A stretch of DNA of 64,000 nucleotides from Calocera cornea HHB12733 (taxonomy: Eukaryota; Basidiomycota; Dacrymycetes; Dacrymycetales; Dacrymycetaceae). The notes below the pieces were generated by a model. That model had not been told where the DNA came from, did no database searches, and worked only from the letters and a program-made list of their open reading frames with translations. Positions 32,513 through 43,775 of the stretch are shown here, one piece after another; within the stretch, counting starts at the first letter, position 1; every line of letters starts with the position of its first letter. A program made the position numbers and the translations under genes. The stretch spans positions 184,417 to 248,416 of the forward strand of contig KV423925.1 of NCBI GenBank assembly GCA_001632435.1. Direction: 5' to 3'.

Positions 32513-35500
32513 TCAGGTATCCTCATCCAGTGCTTCACTGTCGTATGCGTCGCCCTTGCTCGCAGATGAAACGATCAGCGGAGCCTCGAATCCTCCAATT
32601 ACCACTTCGTAGGGATCGTCCAAAGGAACGGATTCCCATCCCTCCAATCCCTCGTCTGATGACTGATCGGACTCTTCGAAGTCAGTCGGTGTCAATGGTG
32701 CCGTGAAGATACTCGTAGTCGAATGCGCGAGCTGATCTGCCGCGCGAATGAGGGGGATCCATTTCTGAGGGCCGAAAAGGCGATTGCGCCAGCGAAACCG
32801 GAGGAGGAGATGTTCTCTCAAGCGCCTTCGTATGTATGAATTGGTGTGGATTTCTGTAGAGCCGTCAGACTGGTGGAACACGGTCATGATCATGAACATG
32901 ACTATTACCTTGTGCATGGCTCTCAACGCAGCGAAGAACCTTGAGCTCTTCGCCCCACCATTGAAGCATATTGTCCACATAAAGCTGAAGTCGCTTTGCT
33001 TCCTCTTCACCTCGCTGTAAGTTGAGGTGCGCTGTGATGGCTTCGCGGACAGAGGGATTCATCATCCAAGGCTCTGCCGGAGATTCTTGACTGAGGAATA
33101 CATCCTGCCAGATGTCGTGGTCTTCTGGTGGAGCTTCAAGTTCCGCCTCATTGAGAGCTTGTGGCAAGGCGATCCCCCAGGCGGAGTTGTAGCCTTGGTG
33201 CAGGGAACGGACATATGCGTTGAACTGCTTGACAGCGCGATTGAGGGCGCTGGATCTTCTGGTGATACCGGTCTTGATCTGCTGGAACAGCTTCTGCCCT
33301 GGATGGTAATCAGTTGGGATATGACGCGGATCAACATGATCATGATTATGATCATGCACATACCGATGGGTTGATGAACCCCTCCGGCTGCACGATTCAG
33401 TCGTGATCTCTCCCACATGCGTTCAGCGACACGCGTGCGAATGCGCGCCTTGAGGTTTCGTGCCAGAATTAGAGTCTGGACAGCACCAGGAGGCACGCCG
33501 CTCAGGCGAGGATACACCTCTTCAATACCCAGCTGCGCGTATAACTCATCGCCTCTGGAGACCAACAGATTCCAACTTTCTGTCATGTGAGACAGTAGAG
33601 CTCTGGCTTTCGAGGGGCCCAAGTCCCGCTCGAGAGAAGTTCGGACTTGCTGGATGCTTGATTGTAAATCCTCGATGTCGTTTTGGAGCTTCATAAACGA
33701 CTGGACTTTGCCTAGGATCTGCTTCGGGGCCACTGATTGCATGACAAGATCATGTTCATGAACAAGAGTCTGCCCAAAAGGTGGAGTAAACACATACAGG
33801 AGCGTACAGAGACTGCTGCGCGGCGCTGTTTGTCAATCTGGTCTTCAATGGTGGCCGAGTCGATCTCTGAGGCACGCAGGATCCGCTTCATCTCTTGGTT
33901 CTTGCATGCTAAGAATTTAAATCGTCGACGCATCCATCGACCAAGTGATTGACGTCCAAGAGAAGCAGTATGCAAGAATTTCGTATCAAGAATGAAGACG
34001 CGTTTGTGTTTCTGTCCAATAGAAATGGTGAGACAGGAAGTTGACTATTGTGAAAGGAAATACGCACTCCACTTCGTCTTAGAATAGGTATGTAACGCCG
34101 GTGACGGCTCCAGATCCTCTCGCTGCCTTCTCCATTGGCCAGACCAAAACCCGATCGACGGCGCGGGCTGTAGGACTGCTGACACGCCCATTGATGCCCG
34201 TACGAGTGCAGGATACTGACAGCCATGACCACGCGAGGTCGAAGTGAGCCTAGATAACCATACTTGGGCAGCAGATGAGCACACTCATGATCATGATCAA
34301 GAGCGAGTGAATACGACACACCAGATTACAACTGTGATCTAGGACACAGCCCACATCATACAGAACGCCGAGAGTGGCAGAGGAGGGAAGCTCAGCCATC
34401 AGTTGCTGGATGATAGCGACAGCATACATCTGGCGTTCGCCAGGAGTTGTTATGTTGCAAACAAGAAGGGGAATGTCGTGAACACAAGAACCCACGACAA
34501 GGCCCTTCTCGTCATGAAATCCAGGCATGCCGTGAGAGTCCTTCTCTTGTGCCGCCTTGAATGACTCCTTGCACGCCGTGACGACCTCTTCAGGCAGCGT
34601 GAAATGTGGACGGACGGGGCCAGTACGACGCGTCGCGCGCAGTTCTTCCATTCGTCGGCCTACAGAGGCCACCCAGGCATCATCCAAGAAGAGTTCGGGT
34701 TCGTAGAACTGCGGTCCCTTTCCACCGTTCGTATTCCGCCGATGGTGGAAGTTCCCATCAAGCTGAATGAGGACGTCGGGAAATCTGGGTCACGGTCAGG
34801 ATCATGTTCATGAACCGCGAAGTAGGTCAGGCGTACCATTGCACATCGCGACCCCACTCCAACGAGGCAAAGCATGCAGGGCACAGCTGCCGTAGACGCA
34901 TACTCGCTCTTCCCTTCTGCAATGCACTTGGTATGGTCGCCTCAGACGATTCCGCAGGGACAACCGGTACGTCGACCGGCTTCCTCAAGTAGCCATGCTC
35001 TGCAGAGTCGGGCAGGCATGGAATGAGTCTTCGTCGCTCTCCGTAGATACGATGCTCGATCACAGTATGTAGGGATGATTTGGCCACTTGGTACCATTGG
35101 ACCGCGCTGGCCCACGGTCGCCGAAAAGGATCGTCAACGGGATGACCCTGAAAGAGTGTGATTAGTTGGACGATGAAGAGGGACGGTCATGGGCGCACCT
35201 TATCATTGGTATGATACACCTCCCGTGCGCCATGGTATTGCTTCAAAGTTTCACAAAATGCCTCGCTGGGAGAAGCACAATCGGCGAAAAGTTGCAGGTA
35301 GAAGTCGAGGAGGTCGAGGTCGAAGGCGAATGCCGGACGGACAGGGGTACTCGGCCAGTATCCACAGGTCACCAAACGCGGGCCTATAGGATGATCTTGA
35401 CAGTATCTCGAGACCTTGACGGTGAAGCCTAGAGGACGTGAGCACCCTTATGATCATGATCATGATCATGAGGCTTACTTACCATGGAATGTGACGCATC

Positions 35501-35990
35501 GGATACGGACCTCGCGGGCGTCAGGGCATGTAGTCTCACAAAGCGTTGGGAGTGCGGCTTCATCATCGGGAGTAGATGCTCGGCCCATTCTGTGCTCCAG
35601 TTGCGTGAGCAGCGCTGGCATCAGGTCGGCCCAGCGCTGGTAGGCGGTGTCTCGCTGGGCTTGATAAGAGGCGCGATGCGGAGGGTCGTACATCGGGGGG
35701 CTGGAATCGTCCAGATCTTGCCACCCTGATTCAGATCCGGAGTCGGGATCGTCATGGGCAGACCTTGGGGACGTGAAGTGAACGGGGGAGGATGGGAGAC
35801 GTCGATTGGCGTAGGGCGAGCGAAGGGGTACATAGAGTGATCCAGGAAGCCATGAAGGGACTTCGCGGTCGGGCGACTTGGCTCGTCGTCGCTTTTTGGA
35901 TTGGGCTGGCTGCGGGTGTACGTCGAGACCGGCGGAGGAAGGACGAGGATAGTGATTTCGAGATTCAACGTGAAGTCGAGGGCGAGGCAT
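32513..35990 (-). CDS. KDZ-family transposase (one stop across a splice junction)
   Basis: Nine exons (35990-35483, 35428-35199, 35147-34837, 34784-34322, 34262-34068, 34011-33798, 33732-33364, 33298-32909, 32853-32513) encode 1007 codons including the stop. Order: a disordered N-terminus; a cysteine-cluster region (about 170-350; CQDHPIGPRLVTCGYWP..TPVRPAFAFDLDLLDFY, then LCPACF); the RNase-H-fold core with IQLDGNF (about 356), VHDIPLLVCNITTPGE, LYDVGC (about 492) and GFGLANGEGSERIWSR (about 543-557); then helical C-terminal blocks including DIWQD and a long charged tail. These are hallmark KDZ blocks. Exon 3 ends CAA-TG and exon 4 begins A-TTT, so canonical splicing creates TGA at codon 350: either the copy is inactivated or a non-canonical junction is used. 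Six of eight introns carry the palindromic motif. Confidence 0.8.
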
Positions 35991-36059
35991 CTTTGCACGA
36001 CGACTGCCAGCAAGGAAGGGCCAAGGTGGAGGCCAAATCGCGACGCGTCAAATTGACTT

Positions 36060-36794
36060 CCAAGTAACGTGATTCCGGCCGAGCTTTGTTTATCCTTCGC
36101 TGGGCATCGGTATAGGTAGGATCATGGCCATCATCATGAACATGTTCATGACCCGCAATGACTTGTGAGAGAGGCTGTTGAACGGCAGCCCAATGTCAGC
36201 AACCCGCGATAGGACGTCAGTGTCCATTGGACACTACACCGCGAGGTGCGACGAGTCCTTTCGTCCTACCACCACCCATTGTTCAAAGTCGCTACACACT
36301 ACGCATGCGGACGCAAGGAACCGAATGAAGCTAAGGCGGATCGCACCAGGCCTGGTGCATTATATCGCTCTGAGGAGTACGGCGTGTAATGATGCTGATT
36401 CAGATCCAATCAGCAGTACGAAGAGCGCAGGAGATGACCGTCAGCCGAAGATGATCATGAACATGATCACCAACATGCTGATTGATAGACGATAGACATA
36501 CGGGAGATGGCACAGATGCGGGAGACGCAACAACATCGGCGCGGTGACCATTGCTATGGAGAAGGGAGCGGGACGAGGGCTTAGCAGGAGGTGTCGCAGC
36601 AGCGCATACATGCCCAGCTCAACCTTTTACCTTAGTAGTTGATCTCCTGGGTTGTTCGTTCGGTACAAGCACGTGTTGTTAATGGCGGGGCGGCCCATCG
36701 CGCTGGATTCCCAACATGGTCATGATCCTGAGCATGAGAAATGATATTGAGAAAGCTCGGGGTAAGCCCGGAATGAAACAGAACAGAAGCACAG
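36060..36794. other. Unresolved island segment
   Basis: Contains motif clusters near 36,139, 36,453 and 36,717. Minus-strand pieces here look partly coding, for example a segment around 36,540-36,660 in a Ser/Arg-rich frame, but I could not join them into a closed gene. They may be 5' exons or leader of the transposase gene, or the remains of another gene. Confidence 0.3.
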
Positions 36795-37487
36795 TCAGAA
36801 GGGCCGACAAGGCGGGAAGATGCTTCGAATCGGAGGGGGAGGAACAACCTCAAGATATATAACCTGCCGAACAGGAAAACGGATGGATCCAGGGAGCGAA
36901 ACGGTGGTCCGGGGACGAATCTATCAGCACCCGATGTAAGAAACAGATCTAGAGGTACGGGGTGAGCATTGGCTGACCTCGGGATCCACCTCGAAGCGGA
37001 TATCATACGGGCAACCACCCGTAGTAGTAGTCTCGGACAGGGGGGGGGGCGAGGGGAAGGGGACTGCAGCTGGATGGGTGGGTGGAGCGAGAGCGTCAAC
37101 GTAAGTGAGCTCCACATCCTGGCAGTACGGACGACCACTCTTCGGCTATCAAATTGGGTTATGGATTTAGTGTGGCGCACAAGGCAGAAGGAGAAAGTGG
37201 CTCGCCTGAACAAGAATCCTCTTCCAGACCGTGTTATGGTAAGGCGAAAGGCGTCGTTTCAGATTCGGAGGTTGGGGAATAATGGGCGAAGTATTCTTGC
37301 GAGCGCGAACCGGGGGACCGTGGTGTGAGGGTAACCATCGTCGACGGGGATCTTGATCATGTTCATGAGACATGATGGCAATGAGGCTTGGGGGTAAGCT
37401 CGCAAGGCCATGCTGACGATTGCGAACCCAAGGCAGCAACGTTGTCTGCCTAAGGGGACGCGACGAAGGTTGACGAGACGGGGCCAT
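36795..37487 (-). CDS. Small unknown protein, island
   Basis: Four exons (37487-37418, 37351-37230, 37145-36978, 36920-36795) close in frame to 161 residues. A TATA-like CTATAAGAAAA lies about 60 bp upstream of the ATG on this strand. The N-terminus is basic and Ser/Arg/Pro-rich. The third exon contains YCQDVELTYVDALAPP, a proline-rich linker and TTGGCPYDIRFEVDPE, which look like beta strands, and the last exon ends in a Val/Pro-rich segment. The first intron (66 nt) contains the island motif (CATGAACATGATC). No family recognised; the third intron (57 nt) is the least certain join. Confidence 0.45.
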
Positions 37488-37700
37488 GGAGGACGGAGAG
37501 AGCGACAAGCCAGGTTAGACGAGCAATCAGGAGCTTTTCTTATAGAGGGAGGACCTTGAGGGGGGGCGCGTGCGGTTGTAAACAGAAGAGAATCGCGCAT
37601 ATTCCATGTTCGAATGAGACAGTCCCAAGTAAACGTATATTCCCGGGTGGGGGAACATGTTCATGATCAAGAGAAAGGTATAATGTTGCAGGAATGATGT

Positions 37701-38228
37701 TGTCGTCCTAGTGGAACATTATTGCCCGAGGGTAAGCGGAAACAGAGCCCAAACTGGTGATATTGCGGAGGCAGATACAACATTATACTTGGTTGTAATA
37801 TCGGCATCACATATCACGCGATGAGGGGCCTCGCCGGCCGGCACGGATGTGTCACCTTGGTGCCCTTCGAGGTGTGCCTGGCTGTGTGCCACAGGTGGGT
37901 CCATATACATCACATAAACCTTCCTGCCAGTTATCAACTGTAACCACATGCATCCGGCGGCAACCGCAAGCGATGTGGGGTCCTATGTATGAACATCTAT
38001 TTATGGAAAGAGGTCGCCTATATTATCTATATGTAGCAGGTCGTGACACCAAGAACCACACATCCCATATTTGTACGCGCACGTTCATCGTCCAGCCTTT
38101 CCGCTCTCATTGGCCCCGGGATCGACCGGGCTCTGGCTGACTGTGCTGTCGGCGTTACTGTAAGACAACCGTATTTTCGATCGCCGTGCGGCGGGGTCAG
38201 GGAGGGGCGGCAGCCTTGAGGGCGAATA
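37701..38228. other. Gene-free stretch at the island's right side
   Basis: No gene found. It should contain the right boundary of the KDZ island if the last motif copy (37,659) marks its edge. I see no inverted repeat matching the 22.3-kb side by eye. Confidence 0.4.
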
Positions 38229-38639
38229 TTAGCCCACCTCAATTCTAGTTTGTGAAGGATAGTTCGTAGGAGCTCGGCTGATTCGGCAGAGGCGGAGGAA
38301 AATCGGACTCAAACGTACGAACGCGCACAACTGTTTGTGTCCTGTTTGTGCCAGGCGGTTTGTGAGTGGCTGTGAGAAGGCCTGGAGCGCCAAGAACGAT
38401 GTAGCCATGGAAACACATACAACCCCATGGTCCAAAAAAGCGGGCCGAACATCCCATGTCAATCCCTTGCTTCTCTGAGGTTCACGAACTGCAAAAGCGA
38501 CGGAGCTTTACGTTCGTGGTTTGTAGGCAGTTTGTGACAAAAGAAGCACGGAGAGCGATCAGACCCCGGACACTTGCACCCTGTACCACATGGTTCGCCT
38601 CTACAAACTGGCTCACGAACTAGAATTGAGATGGGCTAA
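38229..38639. mobile_element. MITE with 28-30 bp terminal inverted repeats, TA target duplication
   Basis: The left end TTAGCCCACCTCAATTCTAG (38,229 onward) is matched by the reverse complement of the right end, CTAGAATTGAGATGGGCTAA (ending 38,639). The pairing extends through GTTTGTGA/TCACGAAC with three or four mismatches. Both ends abut the dinucleotide TA (38,227-38,228 and 38,640-38,641), the target duplication typical of Tc1/mariner-type elements. The 411-bp interior lacks a transposase and contains several GTTTGTG/CACGAAC subterminal repeats. Confidence 0.8.
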
Positions 38640-39029
38640 TATGCAGCTCTATGTAACGTTTCGAGACTCTTCTGTGTTCTTATGTCTACGACACTACTCT
38701 TGTAACCACGCAGACCCACAGAGGCGCCTGCTGCAGTCTCACAGGAGTTGTGGAGAGCGACTCGGAAGGGAAGTGACTCAAACCTCTCGATCATGGTGTC
38801 CCTCTGAGTATCACCGTTACGAGCGGGAGGGCTGGATCGAAAATCATGGATGGTCAGGCCGGTGACACATTACTGTACGCACCATGCCGTCTATCATCAA
38901 ACGATCCAATTCATTTGTTTGGAACGGAGTTCCGCTCTGTGGCTCTATCGGTAATCTGAACGTAATCCCCTTATTGTTATTACACATCTTCTAAGTAACG
39001 ATCCCCAGGTGCAGGACTGCCGCCGCCAT

Positions 39030-39265
39030 ATCGACGAGGGGCGGACGAGTCACCGATGAGTGGCCGACAAGTGGCCGACAAGTGACGGACGAATGGGTGA
39101 CCAGTAGTGACGGACATCTGGATCATGAGTGACGAAGAGTGGTTGACGAGTGGTCGATGTCTGGGCGACGACTGAGAGATGAGTGGACGACGAGTGGGCA
39201 TCGACCGGATGAGGAGTGGACGACGAGTGGGAGATGATGGGATGAGTGGGCGGCGGGTGGTGGAC
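39030..39265. repeat. Degenerate minisatellite
   Basis: Irregular tandem units built from GAGTGGACGACGAGTGG-like blocks (GAGTGG, GACGA, CGAGTG alternating every 10-20 bp). No gene covers it. The reverse strand is read as a repetitive R-P-L-I/S-S-P frame with no credible protein. Confidence 0.7.
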
Positions 39266-39393
39266 CAGGGAGCCATCTGGTTTCCCCGAGGTTACGCATC
39301 TATTCCGATGTCCTCTAACTTATAACTTACGCACGTCACCAGAAATACAAGACTCGTCTATGTACAAGCATATCGCACTATGAAATACGACGA

Positions 39394-40534
39394 CTATAAT
39401 GCTGCTCCTCTGGGCGTCATCGTCCCGCTGGCCGGCGTTTGTGCACCACTCGGCGTGTCATCACCACCGGATCCAATGGGCGAAGGGACATCATCCGGCT
39501 TCTTCAGCGAATCGGGCTCGAACGCCGCCATCCACTGATGGAAGAAATGCCGCCAGGACGCCTTCGATGGCACGTAGTGACCTGGCACTCTAATGTGAGC
39601 AACCCGAGCATGCCCGGAGGGATGAGAAAGACGTACTGCCTTCATGATACTCCACGCGAGGGTTTATGCAGATGTCGACGAGCGTCAGAGAGCGCGTGTT
39701 CGACACGAGCGTGTCGGTCTTCCCCAGCACATGCACGTTCTTGGTGCAGATGTGGTGCTCAATCGGCGGGCATGTGGGTGCGAAGCCCGAGATGAAGATG
39801 GCGAAATCGCTTGGGGATCTCAGAGCATGTCGCTGACTGGGGGAGATGACCTACAAGGCAGGATGCGGCGCAGGGTTGAATATCGGCTCCAGGAATGGTT
39901 CTTCAAGCTAGGACCATAGTGAGAATACTGCACTAGCGGGATAGGAGGTTTAGGACGCACGTAAGCACAGAGATATGCGGCCATGCATGCCCCTTGGCTG
40001 AAACCCATAATACCCTGCCGAATGATCAGCCCCGCGTCCGCTCCAGCAGAACAGCAAGTCCACGCACATGGAACTTCTCCTTCTCCAGTATCCCCCTCAG
40101 GTACCTCAAGCTATCCTCCAGCCCAGTGTATTCCGTCTTCTCCTCATTGGCCTTCCACCACGCACGCGCCGTAAGCTTCGGATCCTCCACCCACCCAGGC
40201 GCGGCACTCGCCTCCGAGTCGAACTGGGCGAGGCTGGCGCCCGGGAGGTCGGCGGGCTGCAGGACTATTGGGGCATCGATGAAGACTGAAATGTGTAGCA
40301 AAGTGCACCAAGAGAGCCGGAAGGGCGATTAAGTTCTGCTGGAGTTCGGCGAGGAGATGGGAGTGACATACCGAACTCGATCTCCTTCGCGCAGGCTTTC
40401 CGGACGGCGCCGAGCTGTGGAGCCAGAGCCTGTAAGCGGCCGCCGCTCTGCTCCTCATGTCACAACATGCCTACCTTCTTCGAGAAGATGTGCGCGTTCT
40501 GGGTGTAGCCGTGAAGCGCGAGTAGGCGGATCAT
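39394..40534 (-). CDS. FSH1-type serine hydrolase, copy 1
   Basis: Seven exons (40534-40475, 40429-40372, 40285-40068, 40014-39961, 39907-39855, 39809-39637, 39581-39394), 267 residues, all joins in phase. The chain starts MIRLLALHGYTQNAHIF, the oxyanion-side LHGxxQN motif of the FSH1 family. It continues with VFIDAPI, the nucleophile elbow GFSQGACMAAY, FAIFISGF, the acid VLGKTDTLV and the histidine block YHEGSHYVPS, a complete Ser-Asp-His triad. FSH1 proteins are alpha/beta hydrolases; relatives such as LovG release polyketides from synthases by thioester cleavage. The neighbouring tandem copy and the nearby A-T-R reductases make a role with carrier-bound intermediates possible but unproven. 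Confidence 0.85.
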
Positions 40535-40789
40535 TGTGTTGGGGAGGGCGGAGGGGAGGGAGACAGCGAGCATTTCGCCGAGCAGAAGACCAGGGTCTTC
40601 TGCTGAGTCAGCCGCTACAAATCAATAAGCGCCCGACGAAGGACGTGCGCCTATCCTGTGTGCTGTTGTTCTTCTTGTCGTCGGGAGGACATGGTGCGTT
40701 AGGGTGGTAACATAGTGAATTGGTATTCTTTGAGAGTACAACAGCATAGATACACGTCTATCCGATCATCCAATGACCCAACAGAAACC

Positions 40790-41879
40790 TTACATGACCT
40801 CGCCAGCGGTCCAGACCACCCACTTGGACGTGAGTGTCACCGCCGGGATCGCCGGAGCGGGCGCGGAGACGATAATCTGGGGCGTAGTGGTGATCTCCGA
40901 TTCATGTTCCTCTAGCAGCTCCTTGGCCATCCTGATCACCGGAACGGGGCTGAGCACCTCCTCCGGCTTTCCCCTTACCCCAGGGCCAAAGGCGCATATC
41001 CACTCCCTGAAAAACCGCCTCCAGGTGGCCTTGGTCGCTACGAAGTGTCCACCCTCGTGCACCTCCACCCTCGGCCGTGCACAGGCAGTAGCGAGCAGCA
41101 TGGACTCGGCAGTGCCGATGTGCGTGTCGTGCCTGCCTAGGATGTGGAGGGTGGGCGTTTGGAGGAGGTGCGGCAGGGGCGGGTCGATAGGCAGGAAACC
41201 GGAGCAGAGGATTGCGAACTTGAGTGGGGGGTGGAAGCGATGTTCGAAGAGCGGGTGAGTGGTGGGGTCTTCCAGCTGCCGGGATTTAGGTATCACACAC
41301 CACCCAAGGTAGATAGCAACTTACATATGCACAGAGGTACGCGGCCAGCGCCGCCCCCTGGCTGAACCCGATAACGCCCTGTATCGCCGTTAGTACCGCG
41401 CCTAGCACGGTAGAAGAAAATAAAGCCGCATACATCGAACCTCTCCCTCTCCATGATGGGCTTTAAGAACGCAAACGCCTCCTCCACTCCATGGTACCGC
41501 GTGCGGTCCTCGTTGAACGTGCACCACCCCCGGGGAGTCTCCTCCCTATCCAGCACGGGTGTGTGTCGCACGAGCGGGTAGCCGTCCTCATCCACCAGAG
41601 TGTATCCGCTGGGCTGGTCAGGCGGGTGTAGCACTACCGGGCCGTCGTAGAACACTGCAAGATCGGCGCGTCAACACGGACCAGACCGTCTGGTCCGAGA
41701 CACATACCAAACTCGACCCGCCCCTCGCACGCCTTGCATATGGGGAGAATCTGAACCCTCATCAGCACCGTCCCTGCGCAGCATCGCCGGAGAAGAACGG
41801 AAGGACGGACCTGCGTACGGAAGATATGTGCGTTCTGCCCATACCCGTGCAGAGCGAGGACCCTTAGTCGGCGCTGCAT
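40790..41879 (-). CDS. FSH1-type serine hydrolase, copy 2
   Basis: Five exons (41879-41811, 41750-41708, 41654-41434, 41378-41325, 41275-40790), 290 residues. Motifs follow the tandem neighbour: LALHGYGQNAHIF, VFYDGPVVLHPPDQP, nucleophile GFSQGAALAAY, FAILCSGFLP, acid ILGRHDTHIG and histidine VHEGGHFVATK. Two introns present in copy 1 are absent here, and the C-terminus is longer (an extra about 45 residues, Val/Pro/Ala-rich), so the two genes are not recent duplicates. Likely cytosolic esterase or thioesterase. Confidence 0.85.
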
Positions 41880-43113
41880 TAGTCAGTCAACTACCGATGT
41901 CGGGGCCCGGGTCTCGGAGTTATTTGCAGGTGCTGAACGTGCTTCCGGTGCCTGCGCCAGGGACGACTCCGATATGGATATCGATAACGCAGTGCGTTGC
42001 TGTGGGCAGAGTTGCAGTTTGTGAGGAGAGCAGGTAGGAATGACGGTGAGGTGGGGCGTGAGGCTTGAAGTGGGATACGCCGGTTTGCTGCTTGTTGGTT
42101 GGAGTCAGTGGGGCTGGGGAGACGCCACGCTCTTAAGCGCAGTATTTATCCTGCTCTCTTGCGAGGGCCCCGCCCCAAAGATCACCGTTTGGAGGGCTGA
42201 AGGAGAGGTGCAATTTGGTGGCTCGGTAAGACGTGATCGTGCGCGTTACGCCGAGAAGGCATTAATGCATCATTGTCGTGGTGCCATGCGCGGCGCAGGA
42301 CGACGTGCGATATCGGGGATGGTGATGGTGAGGCGAGGAGTGAATGCTCGTTTGGGCGCTGGGCACTAGCAGCTGGAGCAGAGCACAACAGAGTCGCCGC
42401 GAGCGTACCGAAGCTAGGGGAATAAAGGAAGGAGGGAAGACAGAGAGACGGTCGACAGGGCATCATCTCGACAGGGCAGAAGATAAAGGAAGTCAGGCCG
42501 GAGTCGTGCCGGAGTTTGGGCGCGGAGGCACCCGCGCACCATGTGGCCCGCCGACGCAAAGCCAAGATGCGCCGGACGCGGAGACGCCGCCTCCTCCGGC
42601 GTGCACCACGACCGTCCTGGGTGGAAACCGTGGCCCGGCTGGAGGGATGGCGAGCGCTGCGAAGCACGGTGGTGGTCCGTTGTGTGAAGCGTGGAAGCGG
42701 GAGGAAACGCCGAGATTGTCAGCGAGCGCCAGGGCAGCATCATGAATATGGGTTTGATGGGCATGGATGACGAGCGTTGGGCGCGGGAGTGCCCCAAAGA
42801 ACTGAGAACTGCTCTAATCCGGGTGTCGATGGGGCGATGGCGAGCATTAGCTGTTCGATGTGTAGAAGCTGGGGCACCGGGAGGGGAGCACGGCGCCCGA
42901 AAACAAGGAGGAGAGGCTCCTGCAGATCCCGACATTACATAACACAGACAGCGAGCCTCGAAGACATCGTTGTATGTACAGCAGCCGGCCCCTGAGGTGC
43001 ACAGAAGCCGTGGTAGAAGGGGGGCGCAGGACGCAAGCTACGGAAGTACCGGGACCAGCCAGCTGTTCGCCCGCCCGACGCACTTCCGGAGGCGCGGAGC
43101 CGCGCCTCCAGGG
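41880..43113. other. Gene-free stretch of about 1.2 kb
   Basis: Probably the upstream region of serine hydrolase copy 2. Minus-strand open frames up to 173 codons (42,414-42,935) are Ser/Pro/Arg-rich with no recognisable features, as expected from GC-rich non-coding DNA. Nothing else supported. Confidence 0.4.
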
Positions 43114-43683
43114 TTACTCCGGGAGATCGTTCCTGAAACACATCGACATGACAGCCACGCTAAGTATAGCAGATGACAATGGATGAGGTGTGTCACTTGC
43201 GTGGCGCCTGTAGTGAAGGAGGTCGGTGTACGCAGCGGGGGTAAAGACGCGATAGCGCGCATAGTCTGATGCAGCAAGCGGCAAGCCAGCGCCCTCGCCT
43301 GCGCGTGCGCCCAACGGCGAAGCGAGCAGCAGCCGCCGTGCTCCAAGCTGCTAGACCAGCTGCTCCGCTGACAGGACGGCCGTGCCGATCGGGCCATGGT
43401 CGAACTAGATGAAGTCGGCCGACCGTTCGCCGTCATCTTACACCACTTGTCGGCCGCGGGCTGTCTGTTTCCAGGAGGGGGGTTGGTATGTCTCGTCGAA
43501 TGCTTCTCTCAGCCCGGAATACACCCAGCACTTTTGGCGCGCCTCTTCCAGCTCCAAGTTCGAACAGCCCTCGCAAATCTGGAAGAGCCTGGAGACGACG
43601 TTGACCAGGGGTACGTTGTAGCTACGACAGAGCGGGGGAGGATACTGGGTCATGCTGCATACAGTCGTCGCCTTGATTAGCAA
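43114..43683 (-). pseudogene. Possible decayed gene, unknown family
   Basis: Two minus-strand segments look coding in different frames. One, 43,683-43,438, contains YNVPLVNVVSRLFQI and LREAFDETYQPPSWKQ. The other, about 43,310-43,220, contains ASDYARYRVFTPAAYTDLL. I could not connect them with clean splice sites and a start or end. Either an unresolved intron structure or a broken gene. No function assigned. Confidence 0.3.
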
Positions 43684-43775
43684 TGCCGTCGGTTACAACC
43701 AAAGGCGATGGTTGATGTTAGAGAGTTCTCGGGGCATGCTCCGGCCCATGACATGCATATCCTAGTCCATTACAA

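Larger units (their letters stand above)
22750..37670. repeat. Dispersed palindromic CATG-NN-CATG motif, about 29 loci
   Basis: Core TCATGATCATGA, extended in 6-bp steps with variants CATGCT, CATGTT, CATGAA and CATGAG. Examples: 22,755; 24,449; 24,743; 26,139; 28,884; 29,378; 30,399; 30,754; 31,359; 32,218; 32,885; 33,336; 33,751; 34,287; 34,802; 35,450; 36,453; 37,358; 37,659. Mean spacing is about 0.5 kb. By my intron models, 14 of 24 introns in the three large genes contain it (transposase 6 of 8, 1126-aa gene 4 of 7, 592-aa gene 4 of 9), and several other copies lie in exons or spacers. Confidence 0.85.
22300..37700. mobile_element. KDZ-type DNA transposon / accessory island
   Basis: Defined by a KDZ transposase, a set of unknown genes that do not look like core genes, and a palindromic CATGNNCATG motif restricted to this interval. 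KDZ elements are large basidiomycete DNA transposons whose transposases carry RNase-H-fold catalytic blocks and cysteine-cluster domains. I could not find terminal inverted repeats or target duplications, so the ends are set by the first and last motif copies and flanking genes. It may be one large element, nested elements, or a KDZ copy inside a pre-existing accessory region. Confidence 0.45.

Noticed and set aside
22750..37670. Reading the CATGATCATG copies as a CRISPR-like or simple microsatellite array
   Set aside because: Copies are dispersed about every 0.5 kb, short, and preferentially intronic; they do not form a contiguous array with spacers.
22300..37700. Interpretation as a Starship-type giant element
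   Set aside because: No tyrosine-recombinase (captain) gene is visible; the only recognised transposase is KDZ, and Starships are known from Pezizomycotina.
42414..42935. 173-codon minus-strand frame upstream of the serine hydrolases
   Set aside because: No start context, no domain and non-protein-like composition; probably promoter-side GC-rich DNA.
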